A DNA stretch of 17,521 nucleotides from an uncultured Lachnospiraceae bacterium (GCA_934292725.1 CAKQXY010000062.1:1-17521); one strand, 5' to 3'; shown: positions 1-6,803, counted from the stretch's first letter. Program-made: numbers and translations. The notes: a model not told the origin generated them from the sequence alone.

Positions 1-80
1 CAAGCTATCCCTGGGATGGTTTATTTGTTATGCTCTATTTTCTCGGGTAACCTCTACTTCTTTGTTTCAAACTTTTCACC

Positions 81-1049
81 TTATTTAACAGGCATATACC
101 TCTCTAAATATTCTTCTATTGACTCCATCCACTGCTTGCTGATTTTATCATCATTCTGTAGGCCGTGTCCTGAATGAGGGAGTACATAGTATTTATAATC
201 TACATTATTTTCTTTTAGAGCTGTCTCAAGTTTTACAGAAACTGCAAATGGCTGCATTTTATCATATTTCCCATAAGCAACTACCGTTGGCACAGGATTA
301 TTAGAAACCCATTCTGAAGCAGCTATCGGTTTAACCTTCTCAAGATACTCACCACTTCTAATTTCTTCTGGACTGATTGTATCGCCAGACATTACAGAAA
401 ACATTGCTGCACAAGCCTCATCATCCTGATCCAAACCGAAGATTCCCCAGTCTTCCTGATAAAAGCTGGAAGGTCCAACACCTCCATATGTAAATACCAC
501 CGGTACTGGAGCTTCTTTTCCATCACGATATGCATAAATCATAGCGAGCGCATGACCTGCACTGCCACCGGCAACGGTCATCTTGTCAATGCTATAGCCT
601 GCCTTCTTTGCAGCTTCTACTACAAAAGGGACTGCTTTCTTTATTTCCATAGACTGTGTATACACATTAGCGTCAGGATGTTCCTCACTGAACAAAGTAT
701 AATTTATGCCTGCGGCTACATATCCTTTGCTGCATAACCACTCAAGAGTTTTGGCATCATCCGCTTTATCTCCGCTTGTAAAACCTCCAGCATGCAGATA
801 TACAACAAGTCCGTAATTTTCTCTAGTATTATTTTGTGGCAAATACAAATCAAAAGTATTTTTCTCACCATTTCCATATGCAATATCAGAAATCATCGTG
901 CCTATGCTTTCATCCCACTCAACACTGTAATTCTTAGACCAGGCAGGTTTAATAAATAGTTTAGATGCTGCACCAGACAAGAATGAAATAATAAAAATCA
1001 GTATACCAAACCATATCGTCACAATTCTATCTCTCTTTTCCTTTTTCAT
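81..1049 (-). CDS. Membrane-anchored alpha/beta hydrolase (esterase/lipase-like)
   Basis: This 322-aa protein has a basic N-terminus and a hydrophobic stretch (about residues 9-29) that should act as a signal anchor or uncleaved signal, leaving the hydrolase domain outside the membrane. The domain has the esterase layout of the BD-FAE/HSL type: an HAGG oxyanion motif near residue 86, the nucleophile elbow GGSAG with Ser163, Asp263 in GKYDK, and His295 in HSGHG. The family hydrolyses carboxyl esters, often acetyl or acyl groups on sugars or small molecules; the substrate cannot be read here. The ATG overlaps the stop of an upstream 44-aa membrane peptide (ATGA), so translation is probably coupled. 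Only a poor GGCGG-like ribosome site precedes the start. A TetR gene diverges from the pair and is the likely regulator. Confidence 0.85.
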   Translation of the reverse strand: MKKEKRDRIVTIWFGILIFIISFLSGAASKLFIKPAWSKNYSVEWDESIGTMISDIAYGNGEKNTFDLYLPQNNTRENYGLVVYLHAGGFTSGDKADDAKTLEWLCSKGYVAAGINYTLFSEEHPDANVYTQSMEIKKAVPFVVEAAKKAGYSIDKMTVAGGSAGHALAMIYAYRDGKEAPVPVVFTYGGVGPSSFYQEDWGIFGLDQDDEACAAMFSVMSGDTISPEEIRSGEYLEKVKPIAASEWVSNNPVPTVVAYGKYDKMQPFAVSVKLETALKENNVDYKYYVLPHSGHGLQNDDKISKQWMESIEEYLERYMPVK

Positions 1050-1180
1050 AAGATATTACCGCCAAACATAGTTCCGCCTAAAAGCAGATTTAATATTCCT
1101 CGCACTGTCAATCTTCCAAGCACAAATGCGACAACTACAACTATTCCTATCACAATAAGTCTCTTAACCTTCACTGTCAT
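1046..1180 (-). CDS. Small membrane peptide of 44 aa, coupled to the esterase
   Basis: A short gene begins with ATG at 1180 behind a consensus GGAGG (1187-1191, 6-nt spacing) and ends at 1046 with a TGA that overlaps the esterase start as ATGA. The peptide starts MTVKVKRLIVIG, has one hydrophobic helix (about residues 8-21) after three basic residues, an RLTVRG hinge, then a second short hydrophobic, glycine-rich part ending GGNIL. A single-pass membrane peptide with its N-terminus inside is expected. No family is recognised. The good ribosome site and exact overlap argue that it is translated, either as a functional partner or as a leader that loads ribosomes onto the esterase message. Confidence 0.6.
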   Translation of the reverse strand: MTVKVKRLIVIGIVVVVAFVLGRLTVRGILNLLLGGTMFGGNIL

Positions 1181-1209
1181 GTGAATCCTCCATAATTTTA
1201 TTTATAATA

Positions 1210-1305
1210 TTGACTTTTCGTCGAGACAAATGTATCATGATGTTAATAAATAAGTCAAGTACCTCAGCAAAAATGAGACAATGAACAGGAGAATGTATCA
1301 TCATG
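1210..1305 (+). promoter_or_regulatory. TetR promoter in the divergent region, with repeated operator-like boxes
   Basis: TTGACT (1210-1215), a 17-nt spacer and TATCAT (1233-1238) make a good promoter for the tetR-like gene. A 14-nt direct repeat with one mismatch, AATGTATCATgATG, lies at 1229-1242 over the -10 box and again at 1292-1305 across the start codon. Both copies are preceded by GAGACAA at 5 to 23 nt distance. TTGACTT at 1210-1216 is also mirrored by AAGTCAA at 1252-1258. These repeats are candidates for autorepressor binding; this is inference. Leftward candidates for the esterase operon (TTGTCT/TATAAA, about 1228-1201) are weaker. Confidence 0.45.
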
Positions 1306-1803
1306 AATAATCAGGAAAAAAACTCTTATGTACGCAGTCAGATTCTTAAAACATTACTTGAAATGATGCAAGTTGATAATTTCGATTCTATTACAATCAG
1401 CCGTTTGACAGCAAAAGCAGAGGTTGGCCGTGCATCCTTTTATCGTAATTATCAAACAAAAGAAGACGTCCTGCGTCAGGAAGCAGAACGTCTTAATAAT
1501 GAACTTAATGATATCCGAAGAAATGATGATCCCAGTGATTACCGGCTCAAGCTCCTTCGAACTCTTGATTTTTACAAAACTAACAGCGATTTTTATATGA
1601 CAATTTATAATGCTGGTCTTACTCAGATTATACAAGACTCAATTATAGATCAAAAATCATTTTCTGATGAAATGCCAGCTCCCATTGCTTATGTTCTGTC
1701 AGCCTTTTCTTACCTGATATATGGTTGGATTATAGAATGGCTCAGACGTGGCATGAAAGAAAGCAGTGCTGAACTTATCGCTATATTTGAAAATAGTCAA
1801 TAA
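1303..1803 (+). CDS. TetR/AcrR-family transcriptional regulator
   Basis: A 166-aa protein with the N-terminal TetR helix-turn-helix: residues about 10-55 include the pattern ILKTLLEMM, then ITISRLTAKAEVGRASFYRNY, in which the recognition helix and the conserved FYRNY/K are clear. The remainder is a short helical ligand-binding and dimer domain of the kind found in small Firmicute TetR proteins (TetR_C-like). AGGAGA at 1287-1292 lies 10 nt before the ATG. It is transcribed away from the small peptide-esterase pair, the usual arrangement of a TetR repressor and its target, and it probably also controls itself. The inducer is unknown. Confidence 0.88.
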   Translation: MNNQEKNSYVRSQILKTLLEMMQVDNFDSITISRLTAKAEVGRASFYRNYQTKEDVLRQEAERLNNELNDIRRNDDPSDYRLKLLRTLDFYKTNSDFYMTIYNAGLTQIIQDSIIDQKSFSDEMPAPIAYVLSAFSYLIYGWIIEWLRRGMKESSAELIAIFENSQ

Positions 1804-1812
1804 ACTACAACT

Positions 1813-1941
1813 TCATTCTTCATCTGGCTTAAATTGATCAGGATATACATGACTTCCATCATACCCACATATGCCCATTCTAGGTGAATTACATATTGGC
1901 AAGAAATATTCTGGTTCCAAAGCTTCATTCTGTTCACAATT
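1813..1941 (-). pseudogene. Duplicated 3' fragment of the pRiA4b ORF-3-like gene, with a 90-bp internal deletion
   Basis: Positions 1815-1921 match 3879-3985 with a single mismatch (1885), and 1922-1941 match 4076-4095. The 90 bases 3986-4075 are missing, an exact 30-codon deletion (residues 179-208 of the intact protein). The reading frame is preserved: NCEQNEA is joined to LEPEYFLPIC and runs to the same last residues, KPDEE. The match ends at the first base of the stop codon, so the copy stops with TGA where the parent has TAG. Upstream the frame meets a TAA about 24 nt away with no start codon, so this is a fragment and not a gene. Imperfect CTTCAT direct repeats at the two deletion ends suggest slippage. 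Confidence 0.85.
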
Positions 1942-1988
1942 AATTATAGGCTGATATAGTAGTTAAGGATTGCGTCTGTAACTTGATA

Positions 1989-3026
1989 TTAAACGAATCT
2001 GATTTTCTGATTTACTGCATCCACCTCAGCCTCTATGCCAAATGGAATAATACATCTTGGTGTTGCATGTCCGATATTTATGTTTGCAACAACTGAGATA
2101 TTCGGATTATCTATTACATCTACAATAATTTTTTTGTATTCATCAAAATAAAGTTCATTCATTGGCTTACCGCATATCACGCCTGAAACCACGTCAAAGA
2201 CTCCCACCTTTTTTAAGGTCTCTACCATCTTTCTGTAATGCTTAGGATCCGGTTGTTCTTCACTTGTTTCAAGAAGAAGTATTTTCCCCCTCCAGTCCTC
2301 TAAACTTGGGAAAAGATCGTATTTTTCGCATAGAGAAATGGTATCTGGATATCTGCTGTTATCAAATATATCATACATACTTTCAAGACAGCCTCCCAGA
2401 ATCTTTCCTGCAAAAACAGGCTTTCCTTGAAGAAGTTGAAATCCCTCATTTTCATGTTTTGTTCTTTCAGTACCAACTGCGCTTTCGGACCAGTCAGTTC
2501 TCTCTTCATACCACACATCACTCGGTACAATTTCCTTGATGTTTCCTGTTTTGATTAATTCTTCAAAAAACTTCTTTGTATAAGGCAGCATATCATCTTC
2601 CATTTCACATACATCTGCCAAAAATGACTGACCATAAAATGTCCCAAATCCCAACTTATGCAGCATAAGATGATTCATTGTAGTATCTGAAAATCCAAGA
2701 AATATTTTTTTCTTTTCTGCTTTTTCAATAGCTTCTTTAAGTTCATTGTTTTCAAACAGATATGGAAGAAGTCGATATGTATCATCTCCGCCGATAGCAC
2801 AAAGAATCATATCAACTTCTTCATCACATATTGCTGCAAGAAGATCATTTGCCCTCTCCTTTGGATGATTTTTTACATACTCAATTCCCTTCATTGCATG
2901 GGGCATAATTTTTACATTCAATCCAAATTGTTTTAATCTTTTAAGCCCTATATTAACTTCATGCTTTACAAAATCTTCGCCTATCGTTCCTGCTGAAAGG
3001 CTCACAAGTGCTACAGTCTTAATCAT
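1989..3026 (-). CDS. S66-family peptidase, LD-carboxypeptidase / MccF-like
   Basis: A 345-aa protein of the S66 serine peptidase family, cytoplasmic, with the expected catalytic residues in order: Ser113 in GFSDTT, Glu253 in LLLETSEE and His320 in NIGHATP. Family members cut LD bonds of murein tetrapeptides during recycling (LdcA) or hydrolyse aminoacyl-nucleotide antibiotics such as microcin C7 (MccF). The long insert and VWYEERTDW segment resemble the MccF-like branch, so a self-immunity or detoxifying role is possible but not shown. I chose ATG 3026 because GAGGAG lies 4 nt upstream and family members start at MIKTVALVS. An in-frame ATG at 3074, also with a ribosome site (GAGGTG), would add 16 residues (MKLGYQNNKTEFVRRV) foreign to the family. 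It lies 31 nt behind the phosphatase gene, likely one operon. Confidence 0.87.
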   Translation of the reverse strand: MIKTVALVSLSAGTIGEDFVKHEVNIGLKRLKQFGLNVKIMPHAMKGIEYVKNHPKERANDLLAAICDEEVDMILCAIGGDDTYRLLPYLFENNELKEAIEKAEKKKIFLGFSDTTMNHLMLHKLGFGTFYGQSFLADVCEMEDDMLPYTKKFFEELIKTGNIKEIVPSDVWYEERTDWSESAVGTERTKHENEGFQLLQGKPVFAGKILGGCLESMYDIFDNSRYPDTISLCEKYDLFPSLEDWRGKILLLETSEEQPDPKHYRKMVETLKKVGVFDVVSGVICGKPMNELYFDEYKKIIVDVIDNPNISVVANINIGHATPRCIIPFGIEAEVDAVNQKIRFV

Positions 3027-3104
3027 AACTCTCCTCACAAACTCGGTTTTATTATTTTGATAGCCAAGTTTCATTCTAACACCTCTTTTCTATAAATGTA
3101 TCGG

Positions 3105-3698
3105 TTAGGTTCTTTTGACAGATTTTCCCTTAAATTCCTTTTCTACATGGCAATGTTCCTGTTTGCTAACCAATTTACCACCTTCAAAATTCAGTTCAAT
3201 AATATATGTCATCCAATCTATAATTCGTAGAAAATCTTCACATCCAAAACTATTGTCATAAAAATTCAATATAGTACTAAGAGCAGTACCATGAGTTCCT
3301 ACAACAATATCTTTATCCGCATTATCTGATAAAATCTCGTTCAATGCTTCCATATTACGTCTCTGAACCATGGCAATAGACTCTCCACCCTCTTCATGAT
3401 AATCATGATCAGCCCAACGTTTCTGAAACATTCCATGGCTGTTTCCATCAGAACCGCTTTCACGCTCTCTCAATCTCTCATCTGTTATAATTTCTTTTTT
3501 GAAAAAATCTGCTGCCTCTGCAATAGTATCCATGCTACGTTTATACGGACTGCAATAAAATGCTTCTATTTTCTTATCCTTCAAAAACTCCAGTACAATT
3601 GCCGAATCTTTCTTTCCTTCTTCAGTTAAAGGTCTTGTTCTGTCTTCTTTCCAATCATGTTTCGGCTGTGCGTGACGCACGAAATACACTTTTGTCAT
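3105..3698 (-). CDS. Histidine phosphatase family protein (phosphoglycerate mutase-like)
   Basis: A 197-aa histidine phosphatase with the RHG-type motif as VRHAQ (Arg8, His9 phospho-acceptor), Arg54 in SPYKRSMDT, a catalytic acid region LRERESG near residue 80, and the second histidine His136 in GTHGTAL. The family removes phosphate from sugars, cofactors or other small molecules in the cytoplasm; true phosphoglycerate mutase is unlikely at this length. ATG 3698 is chosen because AGGAGG (3705-3710) sits 6 nt upstream; extending to 3728 would add ten residues that are not family-like. That ribosome site overlaps the TAA of a truncated hicB-like stub (TAAGGAGG), so translation may be coupled to the stub. 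The S66 peptidase follows. Confidence 0.88.
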   Translation of the reverse strand: MTKVYFVRHAQPKHDWKEDRTRPLTEEGKKDSAIVLEFLKDKKIEAFYCSPYKRSMDTIAEAADFFKKEIITDERLRERESGSDGNSHGMFQKRWADHDYHEEGGESIAMVQRRNMEALNEILSDNADKDIVVGTHGTALSTILNFYDNSFGCEDFLRIIDWMTYIIELNFEGGKLVSKQEHCHVEKEFKGKSVKRT

Positions 3699-3709
3699 AT
3701 TGTACCTCC

Positions 3710-3805
3710 TTATATAATAACATCCCATTCACCTATAAAAATGCCATCTTCTTCAGAAAACTCAACGCTTCCGACATAGCCTTTGTATTGAATAGTGTTA
3801 TTCAT
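3710..3805 (-). pseudogene. N-terminal stub of a HicB-family antitoxin gene
   Basis: An open frame of 31 codons starts at ATG 3805 behind a strong AGGAGGG (3812-3818). Its peptide begins MNNTIQYKGYVGSVEF and continues SEEDGIFIGEWD, the first strand-and-turn of HicB antitoxins (typical YKGYxGSVEFSEEDGIFYGKV). After about residue 24 the match is lost and a TAA follows, located inside the ribosome site of the histidine phosphatase. A full HicB is over 100 residues and also carries a DNA-binding domain, so this is a stub. No hicA is visible beside it. It may still be translated as a leader peptide. Confidence 0.7.
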
Positions 3806-3876
3806 ATGAGACCCTCCTGTTCCAAAATTTCTACCATAAATTGTTTAATTTGAGAAGATCTGTTTTCAAACAAATT
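3802..3876 (-). other. Unidentified C-terminal gene tail between the pRiA4b-like gene and the hicB stub
   Basis: Directly after the TAG of the pRiA4b-like gene, and in the same frame, 24 codons are open (start NLFENRSSQIKQF, end EILEQEGLI) and stop with a TGA that overlaps the hicB stub ATG as ATATGA. The hydrophilic, helix-like composition and the overlap with the next start suggest the remaining 3' end of a gene once upstream of hicB. It has no start codon of its own. The family is not recognised and the stretch is short enough to be chance. Confidence 0.35.
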
Positions 3877-4608
3877 CTATTCTTCATCTGGCTTAAATTG
3901 ATCAGGATATACATGACTTCCATCATACCCACATATGCCCATTCTAGGCGAATTACATATTGGCAAGAAATATTCTGGTTCCAAATCTTCATCTTCCTCA
4001 TTTTCCTGATTTTCTTTAAAACATTTATCACACCAGAAAAATCCATAATCATATCCCATAGGATTGATCCACTTTGCTTCATTCTGTTCACAATTGCTGC
4101 ACATTATTTTCGGTGGATTATTTCGAGATAAAATTACAATTTTATTATCCTTTTTTTCACCATCACGGCAACTATGTATGTTCAGAATCAATTCTGTCGT
4201 GGAGCCAAAATCATACGCATAGGAAATTGAATCCCCTACCTCTACAACATCTTTTAAACGATAATTCATATTTTTTGAATCTTCATCCCAATATGGATCA
4301 GGGTCGCTTTCATATTGAATGCCATTACATTCAAATGCACTAAGATGCCCACAGCATTCTACCCAAATATCACGAATAAATTGATCCAACGTCTTTAACG
4401 TCGTGTTTTCGCTTGCCTCAACAATTAACCAATAAGCTTTCCTATATTTATCCAAAATTACAATTTCAAAATATCGACATCTTCTCTTTCCACGCTCCGA
4501 ATCCAGTCGAATCTTTCTTTTGCTGCATGCTTGCAGATGACGCAGCATTCCACCTTTTGTATATTCTTTTCCACAATATTTGCAAAATCCTTTTGTTTGA
4601 GTCGCCAT
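3877..4608 (-). CDS. pRiA4b ORF-3-like (IS1096 passenger TnpR-type) protein with zinc-binding cysteines
   Basis: A 243-aa protein. Residues about 45-150 form the Plasmid_pRiA4b ORF-3-like domain: YWLIVEASENTTLKTLDQFI, then a tryptophan and histidine-rich strand, and the hallmark SYAYDFGSTTEL (129-140). The N-terminus has a Cys9-x2-Cys12 ... His24-x3-Cys28 finger and the C-terminal part a second set, Cys170-x2-Cys173 and Cys193-x2-Cys196, so two zinc sites are likely. The tail is very acidic (NEEDEDLEPE). Function in the family is unknown; members travel with plasmids and insertion sequences and some may bind nucleic acid. AGGAG at 4615-4619 lies 6 nt from ATG 4608. A mutilated copy of its 3' end is at 1813-1941. 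An in-frame extension upstream to 4665 lacks a good ribosome site and was not used. Confidence 0.82.
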   Translation of the reverse strand: MATQTKGFCKYCGKEYTKGGMLRHLQACSKRKIRLDSERGKRRCRYFEIVILDKYRKAYWLIVEASENTTLKTLDQFIRDIWVECCGHLSAFECNGIQYESDPDPYWDEDSKNMNYRLKDVVEVGDSISYAYDFGSTTELILNIHSCRDGEKKDNKIVILSRNNPPKIMCSNCEQNEAKWINPMGYDYGFFWCDKCFKENQENEEDEDLEPEYFLPICNSPRMGICGYDGSHVYPDQFKPDEE

Positions 4609-4647
4609 GTTTTTCTCCTGTATATATTTTTTTGCAAAGTTCGCATA

Positions 4648-4684
4648 CGAAGACTGAAACTGCAATCACAAGCTACAGTCTTCG
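4648..4684. repeat. 9-bp perfect inverted repeat between deacetylase and pRiA4b-like gene
   Basis: CGAAGACTG (4648-4656) and CAGTCTTCG (4676-4684) can pair around a 19-nt loop. It lies just after the stop of the deacetylase on the minus strand and about 40 nt before the start of the next gene. There is no T-run directly after the stem, so a classic intrinsic terminator is not supported; an attenuator, mRNA-end stabiliser or operator is possible. Confidence 0.5.
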
Positions 4685-4694
4685 CAGTATTCTT

Positions 4695-5528
4695 TTAAAT
4701 CAAACTATGTTCTCCAGATTTTACACAATACTCTTTTCCATCCTTCTCAAAATATATCGTATATGCGGTTGGATTAAATACTCGCTTTGCGTCCATGCTG
4801 AATACAAGCTGTCTATATGCCGTGACATATTCATAAATCTCTATATTCGTTGCATACCAGATATTATCTCTGCCACCAATGTATTCTGCAAAATTTTCAA
4901 TCACATTCCAATTATCATGTGCCTCAAATTCGTAGCTGTGTCCCCACAAATAAAACAACCACGGCGAACTATTGGAATTATCTTCTGCAAATTTTTTTGC
5001 CAATTCCATAAGCTTTGGATCATCGTGATGACAGGTAGCCTCAAGACGAAGCCAATCTTCCGGGATTGAAAAACCTCTGCTTGAAATTGTCGTTCTGGAA
5101 TACGCAATACCAACCGTCTTCATGCACTCAATAACGGTATCTTTAAAGCTTCCATATGGATATGCCATTCCGCGCACAATCGCGCCAAACTGTTCTTCCA
5201 AATTTTCGCGATCCTTTGCAATATCTTCCAAGCATAAGTTAATCGGAAGCTGCTCAAGATGTGGATGCGTCAGCCCATGAACTGCGACTTCCATGCCACT
5301 CTCTGAATAGAGCTTTGTAACCTGATTCTTAGTCATTCTTCTATGGATTGTCCCTGCTGGATACACCGTTCCTTCTGGAGCATAGCATCCACTATTTAAG
5401 TTAAAGGTTCCCTTAAGCCCATTTTTCTTCATTATGTCAATTAAACGAATATCTTGCTCCACACCATCGTCATAACTCAGTGTCAGTGCCTTTTTCTTTC
5501 CACCCGGAAAACGCATAAAAATTCCCAT
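4695..5528 (-). CDS. Polysaccharide deacetylase family protein (NodB-like, carbohydrate esterase 4 type)
   Basis: A 277-aa protein with a NodB-type fold. LSYDDG (Asp20, Asp21) is the first motif, HGLTHPHLEQ with His84 and His88 is the metal-binding motif 2, GMAYPYGSF near residue 120 is motif 3, and a later WGHSYEF (His197) supplies the last active-site histidine. No signal peptide is present, so a cytoplasmic substrate is likely, such as an N-acetyl sugar or an amide; NodB-fold proteins of this cytoplasmic type are widespread in Lachnospiraceae. The first possible start is TTG 5540; ATG 5528 is preferred because homologues begin close to the RFPGGKKKALTLSYDDG core, with GGAAAGGA about 13 nt upstream. 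It has its own promoter at 5604-5632. Confidence 0.85.
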   Translation of the reverse strand: MGIFMRFPGGKKKALTLSYDDGVEQDIRLIDIMKKNGLKGTFNLNSGCYAPEGTVYPAGTIHRRMTKNQVTKLYSESGMEVAVHGLTHPHLEQLPINLCLEDIAKDRENLEEQFGAIVRGMAYPYGSFKDTVIECMKTVGIAYSRTTISSRGFSIPEDWLRLEATCHHDDPKLMELAKKFAEDNSNSSPWLFYLWGHSYEFEAHDNWNVIENFAEYIGGRDNIWYATNIEIYEYVTAYRQLVFSMDAKRVFNPTAYTIYFEKDGKEYCVKSGEHSLI

Positions 5529-5603
5529 GATTCTTACCAATCCTTTCCATACTGCCGTAATACTCTACCTATGTTTTTGTATACAGCTTTATTGTTATTT
5601 TCT

Positions 5604-5632
5604 ACTATATCACTTTCCACTGTCACTGTCGA
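5604..5632 (-). promoter_or_regulatory. Promoter of the polysaccharide deacetylase
   Basis: On the minus strand TCGACA (5627-5632), 17 nt, then TATAGT (5604-5609) preceded by TG two bases upstream (extended -10). The boxes match sigma-A consensus at five of six positions each. The start codon is about 75 nt downstream. Confidence 0.6.
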
Positions 5633-5671
5633 TGCAGTATTTTTGCAGAATCATTTGTATTTTTAGTTTTT

Positions 5672-5851
5672 TTAAAAAAGCTCACCAGCATACCATGTAG
5701 GATTTACACAGTACGCCAGTGGGCTATAACCTTTTTGCCAGATACAGACACCCCATGTTCCTCCAACGTCATTGTCACCCTCGTAAGAAATCAAGGAACG
5801 AATCCCCCTGACCTTACCATAAAAAATGCCATCTTCTTCGGAAAACTCAAC
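5672..5851 (-). pseudogene. Internal hicB-like fragment joined to an unidentified C-terminal segment
   Basis: A 59-codon open frame without a start begins inside the TAG stop codon of the HD hydrolase gene. The first part, VEFSEEDGIFYGKV then RGIRSLISYEG, is textbook HicB antitoxin (about residues 14-38). After EGDND the sequence changes to GGTWGVCIWQKGYSPLAYC and ends PTWYAGELF, which is not HicB and which I do not recognise. It therefore appears to be a hicB fragment fused to a second gene's 3' end. Its VEFSEEDGIF codons differ by one base from the hicB stub at 3710-3805, so two related hicB genes have been lost here. Confidence 0.7.
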
Positions 5852-6459
5852 TATTCAGGAATGTATTCGGCCATTTTCGCATTAATCTCATCTTCACATT
5901 CAGCCATTGCCTGAAGCGTCATTGTAAGCAACTTTTCAAGTGCCCAACCTAACTGATCGGCGCCTCGTTCAATGACTTCGCGAGAACAGCCAGCAGCAAA
6001 ACCCTTACTTTTATATTTTTTCTTTAGAGATTTTAATTCCATATCTTTTGTACTCTTAGAAGGGCGCATAAGTGCCGCTGCCCAAATCAAGCCTGTCAAT
6101 TCATCAGCAGCAAAAAGAACTTTCTCCATCTCATGCTCTGGTTTTACGTCAATTGTCTTTCCGCAGCCTACAGTGATTCCATAGCCGTGGGAGCAAACTG
6201 CATGAATAATGTCATCACCTACACCACCTTCTTTTAATAGCTCTGGTGCTTTGAGACAATGCTCTTCTGGATATAGTTCAAAATCAATATCATGAAGTAA
6301 ACCAACAATACCCCAATATTCAGCATCATTCTCATAGCCAAGCTCTTTTGCATACCATTGCATAACAGCCTCCATTGTGAATGCGTGCTGGATATGAAAA
6401 GGATCCTTGTTGTATTTTTTTAATAGTGCTGCTGCATCTTCTCTCGAAATGTGTTCCAT
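5851..6459 (-). CDS. HD-domain phosphohydrolase family protein
   Basis: A 202-aa cytoplasmic HD-domain protein. Candidate metal ligands are in family order: His25 (FHIQHAFTME), the HD pair His56-Asp57 in GLLHDIDFELYPEEH, histidines 86 and 91 in IIHAVCSHGYG, and Asp119 in FAADELTGL. The length and the DELTG segment fit the HDIG-type proteins common in Clostridia, annotated only as HD domain-containing or hydrolase; the substrate is likely a nucleotide or other phosphate ester. GAGGGC precedes the ATG. A promoter with a palindrome is seen upstream. Its stop codon is the exact start of a hicB-like fragment. Confidence 0.85.
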   Translation of the reverse strand: MEHISREDAAALLKKYNKDPFHIQHAFTMEAVMQWYAKELGYENDAEYWGIVGLLHDIDFELYPEEHCLKAPELLKEGGVGDDIIHAVCSHGYGITVGCGKTIDVKPEHEMEKVLFAADELTGLIWAAALMRPSKSTKDMELKSLKKKYKSKGFAAGCSREVIERGADQLGWALEKLLTMTLQAMAECEDEINAKMAEYIPE

Positions 6460-6537
6460 AATCGTGCCCTCTTTTCTGTATTATGTCATGAGCAAGTAGC
6501 GAAAGCGTATTGCGAATGTTCGCTTTACTCTAGTAGT

Positions 6538-6595
6538 GAGCTAGTCTGTTTTGTCAGACTACTCTTAGTTTAGCGCTTTTTATTTAAAAAATCAA
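6538..6595 (-). promoter_or_regulatory. Promoter of the HD hydrolase with an operator-like palindrome at the start site
   Basis: On the minus strand TTGATT (6590-6595), 17 nt, TAAACT (6567-6572). Directly downstream, across the expected transcription start, is an inverted repeat: TAGTCTG (6542-6548), 6-nt loop, CAGACTA (6555-6561), extended by GAG/CTC (6538-6540 and 6562-6564) past a single bulged base. Its position suits a repressor operator better than a terminator. A second, weaker hairpin (AGCGAA 6498-6503, TTCGCT 6519-6524) follows in the leader. Confidence 0.45.
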
Positions 6596-6635
6596 ATAAA
6601 ATTCAGCTCTTATCTTCTGGAAATATCTCTTTTAG

Positions 6636-6797
6636 TTACAGTTCATGCGTCATGCTAAGAAAGCCCTTCGGTGTAAATATTGGCTTATCCATGAAATGTA
6701 ACGCTGAATTTCCAAATTCGAAAATTTTGTGAACTACTGCGAGGCTATTGACAAGATGGGATTCTGTATATATAATCAGCCTATCCTCATAGTAGGT
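6636..6797 (-). other. Open 53-codon segment without start, possible gene remnant
   Basis: The 445 bases between the HD gene and the HMA-SafE gene hold no intact gene. On the minus strand 53 sense codons run from a TAA at 6798-6800 to a TAA at 6636-6638, reading TYYEDRLIIYTESHLV near the start and FTPKGFLSMTHEL at the end, with a protein-like composition. There is no start codon near its beginning and no recognised family. It overlaps the promoter of the plus-strand gene. It may be a gene tail left by rearrangement, or chance. Confidence 0.3.
6748..6776 (+). promoter_or_regulatory. Perfect consensus promoter of the HMA-SafE operon
   Basis: TTGACA (6748-6753), exactly 17 nt, TATAAT (6771-6776), a full sigma-A consensus. 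Transcription should start near 6783, giving a leader of about 120 nt before the GTG start at 6905. Such a strong core promoter usually needs a repressor or an attenuator to be kept in check. Confidence 0.75.
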
Positions 6798-6803
6798 TTA
6801 AGT

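Noticed and set aside
1..80. Possible terminator or gene end left of the esterase
   Set aside because: Only a tiny ATCCC/GGGAT palindrome is present, with no T-run and no coding signal.
3699..3728. Ten-residue N-terminal extension of the histidine phosphatase
   Set aside because: The AGGAGG at 3705-3710 points to ATG 3698, and the family begins at MTKVYFVRHA; the extension is out-of-frame reading of the hicB stub end.
4413..5069. Plus-strand open frame of 218 codons
   Set aside because: It lies antisense across the deacetylase and the start of the pRiA4b-like gene, has no ribosome site, and its translation is rich in Cys, Ile and Phe as expected of a shadow of AT-rich coding DNA.
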